From Melioribacteraceae bacterium (GTDB lineage: Bacteria > Bacteroidota > Ignavibacteria > Ignavibacteriales > Melioribacteraceae), in contig CP129490.1 of assembly GCA_030584085.1 (NCBI GenBank), positions 2,017,511 to 2,081,510 on the forward strand: 64,000 nt of DNA, in the 5' to 3' direction. The notes beneath the pieces are model-generated. The model saw nothing but the letters and a program-made list of their open reading frames with translations. It was not told the DNA's origin and made no database searches. This document shows positions 9,023 to 18,436 of this stretch, piece after piece. Each line of letters starts with the position of its first letter. The first letter of the stretch is position 1. Position numbers and translations under genes: made by a program.

Positions 9023-9447
9023 AAAGCATACCTGTATTTATTTATTGTTTACTGAATTATCTTAAGTTCTTGTACTAAATTTCAAATATTGAGCCACATT
9101 TAAGAGTACTATATCTTGTTATTTTGCGCAAAAATGCATTTTTTAATTTATAATGAGACAGTTTATCTGGATTTATTAAGAAAAATGAGTCTTTTACTCT
9201 TAATATTGAGAATCCAAATTCAAATGCAGTTTTAATAATACGATAATTTTATGAGATATTAAAGACCTTCTTATCGTAAAGATGGGCGAGGTAATCGTTG
9301 AAAAGGTTAAAGTGTTTTACTTTGTTACTCTGTAGCCCACAGTTGAATCTGTGGGTTAATGATGGGATTTGACTATATCTTTTTCTAAGTTAACCAACAA
9401 ATTTTTTGCTCGCACAACAACGAGAAAAGTAAAACCTATTGACGGTT
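9023..9447. other. Gene-free stretch between purE and nifJ
   Basis: 425 bases with no supported gene. It should contain the nifJ promoter on its right-hand side for the minus strand, but I could not pick one confidently in this AT-rich DNA. It contains the CCCACAG palindrome described separately and, at its left end, a short ACGGTT/AACCGT inverted repeat overlapping the purE stop (9442-9455). That repeat could be a weak terminator for purK-purE. Confidence 0.6.
9334..9357. repeat. Intergenic palindrome CCCACAG/CTGTGGG
   Basis: A 7-bp perfect inverted repeat (9336-9342 with 9349-9355), extended by an A-T and a G-T pair, around a 6-base loop TTGAAT. It has no T run on either side. It resembles a dispersed REP-like element more than a terminator. 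Only this copy was seen in the window. Confidence 0.5.
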
Positions 9448-9939
9448 TTAACCGTTTATCTTATCATTCTTCGCCATCGATTCTGCAGCCATCTTCTTTT
9501 TGTAGGCAATAATTTTTTTTTGAAGTTTTTCGTCCGATGCTGCAATTATTTCTGCGGCAAGAATTCCGGCATTTTTTGATCCGCCTATTGCAACTGTAGC
9601 AACCGGAACACCGCCCGGCATTTGAACAATAGACAAAAGTGAATCTAATCCTTTTAGAGATTTTGATTCAACCGGAACTCCTATAACAGGCAAAGGTGTA
9701 TATGATGCGGTCATACCAGGTAAATGAGCTGCTCCTCCTGCACCGGCAATAATTACTTTCAATCCCCTTTCGTGCGCGGTTTTTCCGTATTCTGCCATTA
9801 CGTCCGGTGTGCGGTGAGCGGAAACAACTTTTACCTCAAACGGTATTCCAAATTCTCTTAGTGGTTCAAAGGCTTTTTCCATTGTGGGAAGATCTGAATC
9901 ACTTCCCATTATTATTCCGACTAGTGGTTTGTCTGACAT
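9448..9939 (-). CDS. purE: N5-carboxyaminoimidazole ribonucleotide mutase
   Basis: Moves the carboxylate from N5 to C4 of CAIR in de novo purine synthesis, acting after PurK. 163 residues is the normal length for class I PurE. It shows [13 protein letters not shown] at the N-terminus (phosphate/substrate site), the catalytic-histidine segment [19 protein letters not shown], and PVIGVPV. The ATG at 9937-9939 is the only sensible start. It lies 75 bases downstream of purK, with a large imperfect palindrome in between. The two genes probably form one unit, and the palindrome may tune the ratio of the two products. Confidence 0.96.
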   Translation of the reverse strand: MSDKPLVGIIMGSDSDLPTMEKAFEPLREFGIPFEVKVVSAHRTPDVMAEYGKTAHERGLKVIIAGAGGAAHLPGMTASYTPLPVIGVPVESKSLKGLDSLLSIVQMPGGVPVATVAIGGSKNAGILAAEIIAASDEKLQKKIIAYKKKMAAESMAKNDKING

Positions 9940-9956
9940 TTTTAATCTCCGATTTT

Positions 9957-10002
9957 CTTTGTGCTCTTTGCGGTAAACCGTTTCACCACAAAGGACACAG
10001 AG
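9957..10002. repeat. Dispersed palindromic element, CTCTGTG...CTTTGTGGTGAAA family
   Basis: The left arm CTTTGTGCTCTTTGCGGTAAA is an imperfect inverse of the right arm, which read on the minus strand is CTCTGTG TCCTTTGTGGTGAAA. A second, overlapping pairing joins CTTTGCGG (9966-9973) to CCGCAAAG (10005-10012). A related copy is at 27483-27539. It lies inside the purK-purE spacer and would form a long hairpin in the mRNA. Confidence 0.6.
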
Positions 10003-10014
10003 TTCCGCAAAGAA

Positions 10015-11151
10015 TTAAATTATTACCCTCTTCTCCATCTGCTTTGCTTTATGAAGAATCGTATTCAATTTATCACCAATAATTGTAATGTGCCCCATCT
10101 TTCGTCCAATTCTTGAGTTTGCTTTGCCATAAATGTGGAGATGTAAATCGGGCTCACTTAAACTTTCTTGATAATTTTGGACTACACCTTTTCCATCTCT
10201 TTTACCAAGAAGATTTACCATTACAGCATATTTTTTAACTAAATCAGTTGAACCAAGAGGTAAACTAAGTACTGAACGAATATGATTTTCAAATTGTGAA
10301 GTTACACATCCTTCAATTGTATAATGACCTGAGTTATGAGGACGCGGAGCCATTTCGTTAACTAATATTTTATCTTTCTCATCGATAAACATTTCAATTC
10401 CAAATAAACCAAATCCTTTTACGGCTTTAACACAATCAATTCCAATTTTTTCGGCTTCCTTTAATTTACGCTTGGAGATTTGAGCCGGTGCAATCACAGT
10501 ATGACAAATATGGTTCTTCTGAATTGTTTCAACAACCGGATAAGTTTTAATTTCCCTTTTAGTCCGCACAACCATAACGGCTAATTCTTTTTTGAATTTT
10601 ATAAATTCTTCAGCATAAAGATTTACATGACGAGTTGTTAATTTTTTAAACGCATCTTTAAAGTCAGATTCATTTTTTACATCTGCATTACCATATCCAT
10701 CGTAACCCATTTTTCTGGATTTGACTATAAACCTCTTTCCTAATACTGCTGAAATTTTTTGATAATCAATTTCTGATTTTACTTCGATGAATTTAGGATG
10801 TGGAATATTATGTTTAGCTAATGTCTTCTTCTGAATGTATTTGTCCTGGATTAGTCTAATGGTATTAGAAGAAGGAATAACTTTTTTGCCGAGTGACTCT
10901 ATAAACTTCAATCTGTCTGCATCAATAAACTCATTTTCCAAAGTGAATATATCAGATTTATCGACAAACTCTTTTAGCAGTTTATCATTTTCAATCGAAC
11001 CAACAAATTCATTATGTGTTAGTTGACCGGCTGGTGAGTTTTTTTCTTTCTCTAGAATTGCAACATTAAAACCGAGTTTATATGCTTGATATGCGGACAT
11101 TCTAGCAAGTTGGCCGCCGCCTAAAATTCCAATTATTTTTTGAGTTTTCAA
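10015..11151 (-). CDS. purK: N5-carboxyaminoimidazole ribonucleotide synthase
   Basis: ATP-dependent carboxylation of AIR to N5-CAIR, the step before PurE. 378 residues with an N-terminal Rossmann motif IIGILGGGQLARM, the ATP-grasp core (FIVKSRKMGYDGYGN, about 140-154; EEFIKFKKELAVMVV), and the metal-binding end FGIEMFIDEKDKILVNE followed by APRPHNSGHYT, typical of PurK. The start is TTG at 11149-11151: no in-frame ATG or GTG lies upstream, and the next Met is beyond the GGGQLAR loop. No strong Shine-Dalgarno is visible. It is first in a purK-purE pair. Confidence 0.95.
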   Translation of the reverse strand: MKTQKIIGILGGGQLARMSAYQAYKLGFNVAILEKEKNSPAGQLTHNEFVGSIENDKLLKEFVDKSDIFTLENEFIDADRLKFIESLGKKVIPSSNTIRLIQDKYIQKKTLAKHNIPHPKFIEVKSEIDYQKISAVLGKRFIVKSRKMGYDGYGNADVKNESDFKDAFKKLTTRHVNLYAEEFIKFKKELAVMVVRTKREIKTYPVVETIQKNHICHTVIAPAQISKRKLKEAEKIGIDCVKAVKGFGLFGIEMFIDEKDKILVNEMAPRPHNSGHYTIEGCVTSQFENHIRSVLSLPLGSTDLVKKYAVMVNLLGKRDGKGVVQNYQESLSEPDLHLHIYGKANSRIGRKMGHITIIGDKLNTILHKAKQMEKRVII

Positions 11152-11242
11152 GTGCTTATGAATGGATGTTTAGAATTGTTCAAAATTAGATTATAATGAG
11201 ATAATAAACAACAAGTGTAAGTGGGCAGACTAAAAATTTATA

Positions 11243-11896
11243 TTAATATTCTCGTCTAACAATTCTGCCGATTCCTGAAATATTTGTTTTTACATCCTGA
11301 GGATCACCGTAATATTCTATATTTCCAACACCTGATAAATCAGCGACCAAACTTTCCGAGACATAAATTTCGGCAGATGAGGCTCCGCTTGCGTCAATAT
11401 TTACAAATCTTGAAAAAAGTTCAATGGCTTCTAAACGGCCCGCTCCGGAAAGTTCAGCATTAAATTGTTCTACTTTTCCATAAAGTTCAATAAAACCGGC
11501 ACCGCTTAAATCAAGATTAAAAATTCGTTCATCTATTCCGGATGCGTAAACATTGCTAATTCCTGAGCCTTCAATCAGTTCCAAAGAAGGAGTTTGTAAT
11601 GTTATTCTAATTTTTCTTTTAGGTGAAATACTTCTGGAATTTTCAATAACTAATTTACCATTAATAACTTCAGTTGTAATGTAAGTAAGTAAATTATCTT
11701 CCGCACTAATCTCGCAACTGGTTTCTGGTCCTACTTCTATCTCAATGTTGTAAGCACCACTAACTGCTAATTCATCAAAATCATCAATTTGACGAGTTTC
11801 GGTTTTAAGATTACCACTTCCCTTCACTCCTCTTTCGCGGCATCCAACAAATAGTACTAATAATATTAAACCGGAGAAAAGTATTATTTTTTTCAT
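11243..11896 (-). CDS. DUF2807 (head-GIN) lipoprotein
   Basis: A probable lipoprotein of 217 residues: the signal segment IILFSGLILLVLFVGC ends in a lipobox Cys. The body is a right-handed beta-helix-like DUF2807 repeat, with recurring turns of the type SGAG, SGAS, SGVG and SGIG every 20-25 residues (for example LSGAGFIELYG, LSGVGNIEYYG). Proteins of this family are common in Bacteroidota and their function is unknown; they are often annotated as putative adhesins without proof. I chose the ATG at 11894-11896 rather than the GTG one codon upstream. It is a single minus-strand gene, divergent from the large AAA gene at 12043 with 146 bases between them. Confidence 0.82.
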   Translation of the reverse strand: MKKIILFSGLILLVLFVGCRERGVKGSGNLKTETRQIDDFDELAVSGAYNIEIEVGPETSCEISAEDNLLTYITTEVINGKLVIENSRSISPKRKIRITLQTPSLELIEGSGISNVYASGIDERIFNLDLSGAGFIELYGKVEQFNAELSGAGRLEAIELFSRFVNIDASGASSAEIYVSESLVADLSGVGNIEYYGDPQDVKTNISGIGRIVRREY

Positions 11897-12042
11897 CACC
11901 CACTCACTTTTCGAAATTAGACGCCTGCATATTAAAAATGTTAGATCGATATTTCAAGTATATATTTTGATCAGATAATTAAATTTAATATTACAAATCA
12001 AATTCCTATCTTTACGATTAATTGTTGATATAAAAACCTAAT

Positions 12043-15000
12043 ATGACAACTGAAGAACTTAATCAACTCCAAGAAGAAGCATACGACCATCTTTGGAACG
12101 GTAGATACAGAATGGCACTTGAAGCTGCCAAAAAGGTTTACCGTGACCGTCAGGATGATAGCGAATCTGCAATTTGTCTAGCCTGGGCTTTATTAGAAAA
12201 CGGTAACCCGGTTAAAGCTATGGAGTTTGCAAATTTAGCCGTTGAATTAAAAGGTGATTCAGTTAAGGCCCATCTTTACCGTGGTTATCTCTTAATGAGA
12301 ATGAGTATTTTTGAAGGTGCGGTTTCCGATTTTGATTTTGCCATCAATCAACAAAAAGAATCTCTTGCATGGGCTTACTTAAACAAAGCTAGAACACTCG
12401 CCGGAATGGAAAAATTTTCCGAAGCCGAGAAGACATTAGAACTTGCTATACTAATTGATCGCGGTAAAAATCCGGCATGGAATGATATTAAGAAATGGTA
12501 CGCTTCCGCCAAAAACATTAACAAGGGTATTGAAAAATTTGATCACAAAAAGATAAAGGAATATTTACTTAGATGTTCAGATGCAATTAAACAAAAAGAA
12601 TATTGGTATGCGTTAAAAATATCTCGTCTAATACAAAATGATTCAGCGGTTAAAAAAGATGAAAAGTTAGCTGCTGAATATGTTGAGCTGGAAGCGATGT
12701 TTTATCTTTATCAATTTAGACCAGCTCTTAAAAAGGCCGAAAAACTTAAGAGCAAGTTTAAGAAAGATGACAAGTTCAACAGTTTATATAATTCTCTTAT
12801 AAAATTAACTTCACAATCAGAATCCGACAAAATTGATAAAGAACTTGCGTCAACATCATTAACTTCACCAAGTGATCCTAATCGCAAAACCAGAACATCG
12901 GAGATTAACGGGAAAACTCACGCATTATTTTTCCCAAATAAAAATGCTGATGTTTTTTCCGCAAAAATATTTAACGGTGATGATGATGAAAGTTCTGGCA
13001 ATAAAACATATTATCTTGCACTCGATCCGGATTCAGTTAAGAACATTGGTTTAGAGGTCATATTTAACAATCCATACTATGATGAAAAGAATAAGGATTA
13101 CGATTGTAAACTGATTTGGTATCTGAATGATTTTGAAATTGCTCAATCGCCTTTCAAACTTAATGTTAAGAAAAGTTGGGACTCGGTTATTTTTGTTCAA
13201 ACTCTTCAATCAAACGGTAAGGTCAAAATTACAACCGGTCAAGCTAGAGTCGATGTCTATATTGATAATTTTAAAGTTTGTGAAAAATGGTTTATACTTG
13301 GCGATCGTAATATTAAACAGCATATCGAATCACCAAATGTTCCTCGTGATTCCAAACCACCGAAAACAGAAACAACGGAAGATAAAAATAAAGTTGAAAT
13401 CTCTGCACAAATACATGAATCGGATTCAACAAAATCACTCGAAGAACTACTTGAAGAACTTAACAAGTTTATTGGATTGAATAACGTAAAAAATTCTTTA
13501 AAAGATTTTGTCGATTACCTAAAGTTTATGCAAGAACGACAAAAACTTGGATTGAAATCAACAGAAAAACTTTCGCTTCACACTTTATTCCTAGGAAATC
13601 CCGGAACTGGTAAAACTACAATTGCAAGATTACTCGGTCAGATTTTTAAGACTATGGGAATACTTGATCGCGGTCATGTAGTTGAAGTCGATAGAAGCGG
13701 TTTAGTCGGGCAATTCATTGGTGAGACTGCTCAAAAAACCGAGAAAGTTATAGCTGCTTCTTTAGGTGGAGTTTTATTTATTGATGAAGCTTATACACTT
13801 TCAAAAAAAGGCGGAAGCGGACAAGATTTCGGTCAAGAGGCAATCGATGTTTTATTAAAGCGAATGGAAGATAAAAAAGGTGAATTTTTTGTGATAGCAG
13901 CCGGTTATCCGGAAGAGATGCAAATCTTTATGGATTCAAATCCGGGATTGAAATCGCGTTTTGCTAGAACATTTATGTTCGAAGATTATTCACCTGATGA
14001 ACTTTTACAAATTTATTTAAAGCAGCTTGAATCCGAAGAATACAAAATAAAAGATGATGCAAAAGAAGTTGTTAAAAAACATTTAATCAACCTCTACCGA
14101 AAGCGTGACAAATCATTTGGCAATGCTCGTCTTTGCATTCAGTTTTTTGAGGATTCTAAGATTAACATTGGCAAACGTTATTTAAGTTTACCCGATGATC
14201 AGAAAACCAAAGAACAAATGACCACAATTTTTGCAGATGATGTTCAAAGGTTGTTAGTTGAAGAAACTACTGATGATGTAAAAATTCCTATTAACGAAGA
14301 AGCTTTAACAGAAGCATTAAGCGAACTAAATAGTCTCACCGGAATTGAATCAGTTAAAAATGATATAAAAGATATAGTAAAACTTGTCCGATACTATCAT
14401 GAAAAGAATGAAGATGTAAGCGATAAATTTTCTTCGCATATTCTGTTTGTTGGAAATCCCGGAACTGGTAAAACAACCGTAGCTCGATTAGTAAGTTCAA
14501 TATATGCCGCATTAGGAATTCTTAAAAAAGGTCACATGATCGAAACCGATCGCCAAGGATTGGTTGCTAGTTATGTTGGACAAACTGCAGAGAAGACAAA
14601 ATCCATAATCGATAAATCAATCGGCGGAACATTATTTATTGATGAAGCATATGCTCTGGTAAAAAAAGATGGCGGCGGTAATGATTTCGGTAACGAAGCA
14701 GTAGATGTTCTAATCAAGCGCATGGAAGATGATCGTGGTAAATTTATTGTCATTGCTGCCGGTTACACGGATGAAATGAAAAGATTTTTAGAAAGCAATC
14801 CTGGTCTTCAATCACGATTTACAAAAACATTTCACTTCAAAGATTATGATCCAAATGAACTAATGGAAATAACGGCATATAACTTTAATAAATCCAATCT
14901 AAAACTTTCTGAGGATGCTTACGAGAAATTAATGATTTACTATAATGAAATGTATCGGAACAGAGATAAAAATTTCGGTAATGCAAGAATCGTTAGAGCG

Positions 15001-15978
15001 ATTGTAGATAAAGCTAAACAGAATGCTTTATTAAGAAAAGCAGAGCCAAAAAACGATTCGAAAAAAGTTGAAGAAAATTTAATAATCTGTGAAGATATTA
15101 AATCAATAATATCAACAGAGGAACAGAGAGAAACTTACCAAATTATTGGCGATCCGGAAAAGTTAGAAAAAGAATTGCTTGAACTAAATTCCCTTACGGG
15201 TTTGGAATCGGTTAAAACTAGTGTTGAAAAATTAATTAGTTCTATAAAAGTTTCGCAGTTACGTAAACAACAAGGCTTAAAAGTAATTGAAAAAAGTTTA
15301 CATGCTGTGTTTGTCGGAAACCCGGGAACCGGTAAAACAACCGTAGCCAGAATTTTGAGCAACATCTATAAAGAACTCGGTTTATTAGAAAAAGGTCATC
15401 TTGTTGAAGTTGATAGAGCCGGACTTGTTGCCGGATATCAAGGACAAACCGCTATAAAAACCAATGATGTTATTCAACAAGCTCTAGGCGGAACTCTTTT
15501 TATTGATGAAGCTTATACTCTATCTCGTGGTGTTAATGATTTTGGTCAAGAAGCAATTGATACTCTGTTAAAAAGAATGGAAGATAATCGCGGACAATTC
15601 GTAGTAATTGTTGCTGGTTATCCGGCTGAGATGAAAAAGTTTATCTCTTCAAATCCGGGACTTCAATCTCGCTTCGAAAATATTCTTGATTTTGAAGATT
15701 ATAACGCGAGACAACTTTTAGAAATTTCCGCAGAGATAGCCGTTCAGCACGGGTATAATCTTGACGAAGGTGCCTTACAATTATTGTTGGAAATCTTTCA
15801 ATCACTTTATAGTGAACGTGATAAAAATTTCGGGAACGCCCGTACCGCTAAGAATATTTTATATAAAGCAATTAGTTACCAAGAAGAACGAATTTCTCAA
15901 ATGTTTGAACACAGTAAAGATGATTTAATGACGATTCGCTTTGAGGACGTAGAAAAAGTTAAAAAAGAATTAATTTGA
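12043..15978 (+). CDS. TPR protein with three tandem CbxX/CfxQ-type AAA+ ATPase modules
   Basis: A 1311-residue cytosolic protein without signal peptide. Residues 1-160 are TPR-like helical repeats (ESAICLAWALLENGNPVKAM, then AHLYRGYLLMRMSIFEGAV). Residues 290-420 look beta-rich and hold an immunoglobulin-like accessory domain. Three AAA modules follow, each starting with an ELN...GL(N/E)(N/S)VK segment. Walker A GNPGTGKTT occurs near residues 518, 803 and 1091. Each module also has Walker B LFIDEAY and an arginine-finger motif NPGL(K/Q)SRF. All nucleotide-binding residues are intact in the three. The modules are clearly of the CbbX/SpoVK/EccA class, which remodel protein partners, but no Rubisco or type VII secretion gene is near. 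The ABC transporter genes start 17 bases after its stop, suggesting one operon. Confidence 0.9.
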   Translation: MTTEELNQLQEEAYDHLWNGRYRMALEAAKKVYRDRQDDSESAICLAWALLENGNPVKAMEFANLAVELKGDSVKAHLYRGYLLMRMSIFEGAVSDFDFAINQQKESLAWAYLNKARTLAGMEKFSEAEKTLELAILIDRGKNPAWNDIKKWYASAKNINKGIEKFDHKKIKEYLLRCSDAIKQKEYWYALKISRLIQNDSAVKKDEKLAAEYVELEAMFYLYQFRPALKKAEKLKSKFKKDDKFNSLYNSLIKLTSQSESDKIDKELASTSLTSPSDPNRKTRTSEINGKTHALFFPNKNADVFSAKIFNGDDDESSGNKTYYLALDPDSVKNIGLEVIFNNPYYDEKNKDYDCKLIWYLNDFEIAQSPFKLNVKKSWDSVIFVQTLQSNGKVKITTGQARVDVYIDNFKVCEKWFILGDRNIKQHIESPNVPRDSKPPKTETTEDKNKVEISAQIHESDSTKSLEELLEELNKFIGLNNVKNSLKDFVDYLKFMQERQKLGLKSTEKLSLHTLFLGNPGTGKTTIARLLGQIFKTMGILDRGHVVEVDRSGLVGQFIGETAQKTEKVIAASLGGVLFIDEAYTLSKKGGSGQDFGQEAIDVLLKRMEDKKGEFFVIAAGYPEEMQIFMDSNPGLKSRFARTFMFEDYSPDELLQIYLKQLESEEYKIKDDAKEVVKKHLINLYRKRDKSFGNARLCIQFFEDSKINIGKRYLSLPDDQKTKEQMTTIFADDVQRLLVEETTDDVKIPINEEALTEALSELNSLTGIESVKNDIKDIVKLVRYYHEKNEDVSDKFSSHILFVGNPGTGKTTVARLVSSIYAALGILKKGHMIETDRQGLVASYVGQTAEKTKSIIDKSIGGTLFIDEAYALVKKDGGGNDFGNEAVDVLIKRMEDDRGKFIVIAAGYTDEMKRFLESNPGLQSRFTKTFHFKDYDPNELMEITAYNFNKSNLKLSEDAYEKLMIYYNEMYRNRDKNFGNARIVRAIVDKAKQNALLRKAEPKNDSKKVEENLIICEDIKSIISTEEQRETYQIIGDPEKLEKELLELNSLTGLESVKTSVEKLISSIKVSQLRKQQGLKVIEKSLHAVFVGNPGTGKTTVARILSNIYKELGLLEKGHLVEVDRAGLVAGYQGQTAIKTNDVIQQALGGTLFIDEAYTLSRGVNDFGQEAIDTLLKRMEDNRGQFVVIVAGYPAEMKKFISSNPGLQSRFENILDFEDYNARQLLEISAEIAVQHGYNLDEGALQLLLEIFQSLYSERDKNFGNARTAKNILYKAISYQEERISQMFEHSKDDLMTIRFEDVEKVKKELI

Positions 15979-15995
15979 TAACTCTCCCCCGCTAA

Positions 15996-16715
15996 ATGTT
16001 AAAAATAAAAAACTTAACAAAAACATTCGGAAGTTTCACCGCAGTTGATAATATCTCACTTGAAATAAATAAAGGTGACTTATACGGATTTCTCGGACCA
16101 AACGGAGCCGGGAAAACCACTACTATTAAAATCATCACGGGACTTTATACTCAAACTTCCGGAAGTGTTGAAATTGACGGAATTGATATTTCAAAAAATC
16201 ATATTGAAGCAAAAAGAATAATCGGATATATACCGGATCAACCTTTCCTTTATGAAAAATTAACCGGAAAAGAGTTTCTATTTTTTTCAGGCGGACTTTA
16301 TCAAATTCCCAAGATACTACTTCGAAAAAAAATTAATGAAGTGATCGAAGTTCTCAATATAGGTGACTGGGTAAATAAACGTACTGAAGAATACTCACAA
16401 GGAATGCGGCAACGAATTACTATTGCCTCTGCCCTTTTACACGATCCGAAATTAATTGTTGTAGATGAACCGATGGTTGGATTAGATCCGCAAAGTGCTC
16501 ATGTGATTAAAAAGTTATTTAAGGAGCTTACAAAAAATGGAACTTCCATTTTCATGTCAACACATTCACTAAATGTGGTTGAAGAAATTTGTAATAAAGT
16601 TGCAATAATTAATAACGGGAAAATCATTTTTAATGATGAGATCGACAAACTATATGAATTACAAAAGGATATGGATCGTAATCTCGAACAAATTTTCATA
16701 CAATTAACAAATTGA
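15996..16715 (+). CDS. ABC transporter ATP-binding protein
   Basis: A 239-residue ABC ATPase of the CcmA/NatA type (ABC-2 exporters). It has Walker A GPNGAGKTTTIK (about 35-46), signature YSQGMRQRI, Walker B LIVVDEPMVGLDP, and the switch His in STHSL. No extra domain. The ATG follows the AAA-gene stop by 17 bases with no clear Shine-Dalgarno, suggesting coupling. Its stop overlaps the permease start (ATGATGG, 16712), so ATPase and permease are coupled too. Substrate unknown. Confidence 0.93.
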   Translation: MLKIKNLTKTFGSFTAVDNISLEINKGDLYGFLGPNGAGKTTTIKIITGLYTQTSGSVEIDGIDISKNHIEAKRIIGYIPDQPFLYEKLTGKEFLFFSGGLYQIPKILLRKKINEVIEVLNIGDWVNKRTEEYSQGMRQRITIASALLHDPKLIVVDEPMVGLDPQSAHVIKKLFKELTKNGTSIFMSTHSLNVVEEICNKVAIINNGKIIFNDEIDKLYELQKDMDRNLEQIFIQLTN

Positions 16716-18394
16716 TGGCAATAATAGTCCACATACTTAAGTATAAATTTCTATCATTTATCAAGCTCAATATTTCCTTTGAATTCTCAAATGTGTTAAA
16801 AAATACCGGTAGCTTTCTTGTCTATTCTTCATTCGCAATAGGAGCTTTTTTTTTCTCATATTCGACTGTTCAATATCTACTTGAAGAATTAAAGATCGGT
16901 TTATTTTTACTGCATGAATTTTTCTCCATCACCTTGTTCATTTTTTTTATTGCAGTAAACATTGGGAATATTATTGTTTCATATTCTACGTTATATAAAT
17001 CTGCTGAGGTGACATATTTATTTAACAAACCTATCCGGCCATCTGCGATTTTTGTAATAAAATTCTTCGATAATTTTTTCTATAGTTCTTCAACTCTTAT
17101 ACTAATTTTGCTTTCGATACTTGGAGGATACGCTTATTACTTAGGATTATCATTTGTAGATGTATCGCTAATTTTCTTTCTAAATTTTATCCCGTTCATG
17201 TTATCTGCCGCAGCATTAGGAATAATTACATTATTAACTATTGTGAAATTATCCACGATCGTTGGTCCGCGTATTGTATTATTTGGTTTATTGATTCTTT
17301 ATTTAACCAGTATATTTCTTTTCTTCAATTTAGTTTCACCGGTCGATTTAGTTAATCAGGTAATGAAATACTATCCAAATGTGGATTTATATTTTGGAGA
17401 GTATCTGCCGATCGGATTACATTATTTGCCAAACCATTGGCTTTCTGAATCTCTATATTGGATTGCACGTGATAATTCTATTGCTGCTGGTAAATATTTT
17501 TACTTGCAAGTTTTATCTGCTTCACTCTTATTACTGTTAGCATTAGTTCTTGGAATGAGATGGTATCATAAAACATGGTTTTACGAAATAAAACTAAGAG
17601 GCAACAAAACTATTAATGATTTGGATAGATTTTTTTCATTTAAAAATCATTCCAAACTTTCCAACTTATCCGAAGTTATTTTCAAAAGAGAACATCATTT
17701 ATTTTTACGTGAACCGACGCAAATGTTTCACATGATAGTTTTAATCGTTTTGATAGCTGTTTTTCTTTCGAGTGTTTCTAGTCTTGTTAAGCTAGGCGGT
17801 TTAAATATTTTCTTACAGACCGTTATTTATTTATCGGTTTTCATTTTTAATACATTTATGGTATCAACACTTGCACTTAGATTTGTTTTTCCTTTAATAA
17901 GTCTGGAGGGCAAAACATTCTGGAAAATTAAATCAGCACCAATTTCCGTTAAACACTTTATTAAACTTAAGCTAACTCCATATTTTGCTTTTATACTTTT
18001 CATCTCTACTATATTAACAGTGATAGTAAATAGACTTTTCAGTATAGAATTAATACTGATCATGCTTGTCTGCAACCTATTAATTACAGCCACTATTGTC
18101 ATGATGAATTTCTCACTCGGTTCATTATTCGTTAATTATAACGAAAGAAATCCAATTAGAATTGCTTCATCTCAAGGGGCTTCTCTTTCATTTCTTCTCA
18201 ATTTAATTTATATGGTTTTATTGATTGTGGTATTTTATCTACCAATTAATATTTATTTTAATAACTTTATAAGATATGGTGAGTCGGAAATTTCTTATCT
18301 TTTTTATGCAGCACTAATTATTTTATCTATAGCTTTGATAGTTGTGAGTATTTCGTTGATTATTTTGAAAAAATGTTTAGTCAGAGATTTCTAA
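16712..18394 (+). CDS. ABC-2-type permease, large membrane subunit
   Basis: A 560-residue integral membrane protein with about 12 hydrophobic segments in two groups. The first group spans roughly residues 25-290. A cytoplasmic loop with WYHKTWFYEIKLRG and FKREHHLFLREP follows, then the second group at 340-555. The layout fits fused permeases partnered with single ATPases (two half-transporters in one chain). I recognise no substrate motif. It overlaps the ATPase gene by 4 bases. Together with the upstream triple-AAA protein it may form an export or membrane-remodelling system; this link rests on gene order only. Confidence 0.8.
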   Translation: MMAIIVHILKYKFLSFIKLNISFEFSNVLKNTGSFLVYSSFAIGAFFFSYSTVQYLLEELKIGLFLLHEFFSITLFIFFIAVNIGNIIVSYSTLYKSAEVTYLFNKPIRPSAIFVIKFFDNFFYSSSTLILILLSILGGYAYYLGLSFVDVSLIFFLNFIPFMLSAAALGIITLLTIVKLSTIVGPRIVLFGLLILYLTSIFLFFNLVSPVDLVNQVMKYYPNVDLYFGEYLPIGLHYLPNHWLSESLYWIARDNSIAAGKYFYLQVLSASLLLLLALVLGMRWYHKTWFYEIKLRGNKTINDLDRFFSFKNHSKLSNLSEVIFKREHHLFLREPTQMFHMIVLIVLIAVFLSSVSSLVKLGGLNIFLQTVIYLSVFIFNTFMVSTLALRFVFPLISLEGKTFWKIKSAPISVKHFIKLKLTPYFAFILFISTILTVIVNRLFSIELILIMLVCNLLITATIVMMNFSLGSLFVNYNERNPIRIASSQGASLSFLLNLIYMVLLIVVFYLPINIYFNNFIRYGESEISYLFYAALIILSIALIVVSISLIILKKCLVRDF

Positions 18395-18436
18395 TATTAT
18401 TTGATGAAAATAATTCCGGTTATAAATGAATAATAA

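Noticed and set aside
9807-10082. Plus-strand open frame spanning the purE start and the purK-purE spacer
   Set aside because: It is antisense to the purE N-terminus and includes the palindromic element; no ribosome site and no protein-like composition.
13441-15978. Three AAA modules as an assembly or duplication artefact
   Set aside because: The modules share only motifs, differ clearly in between, and have different linkers and lengths. The reading frame is continuous.
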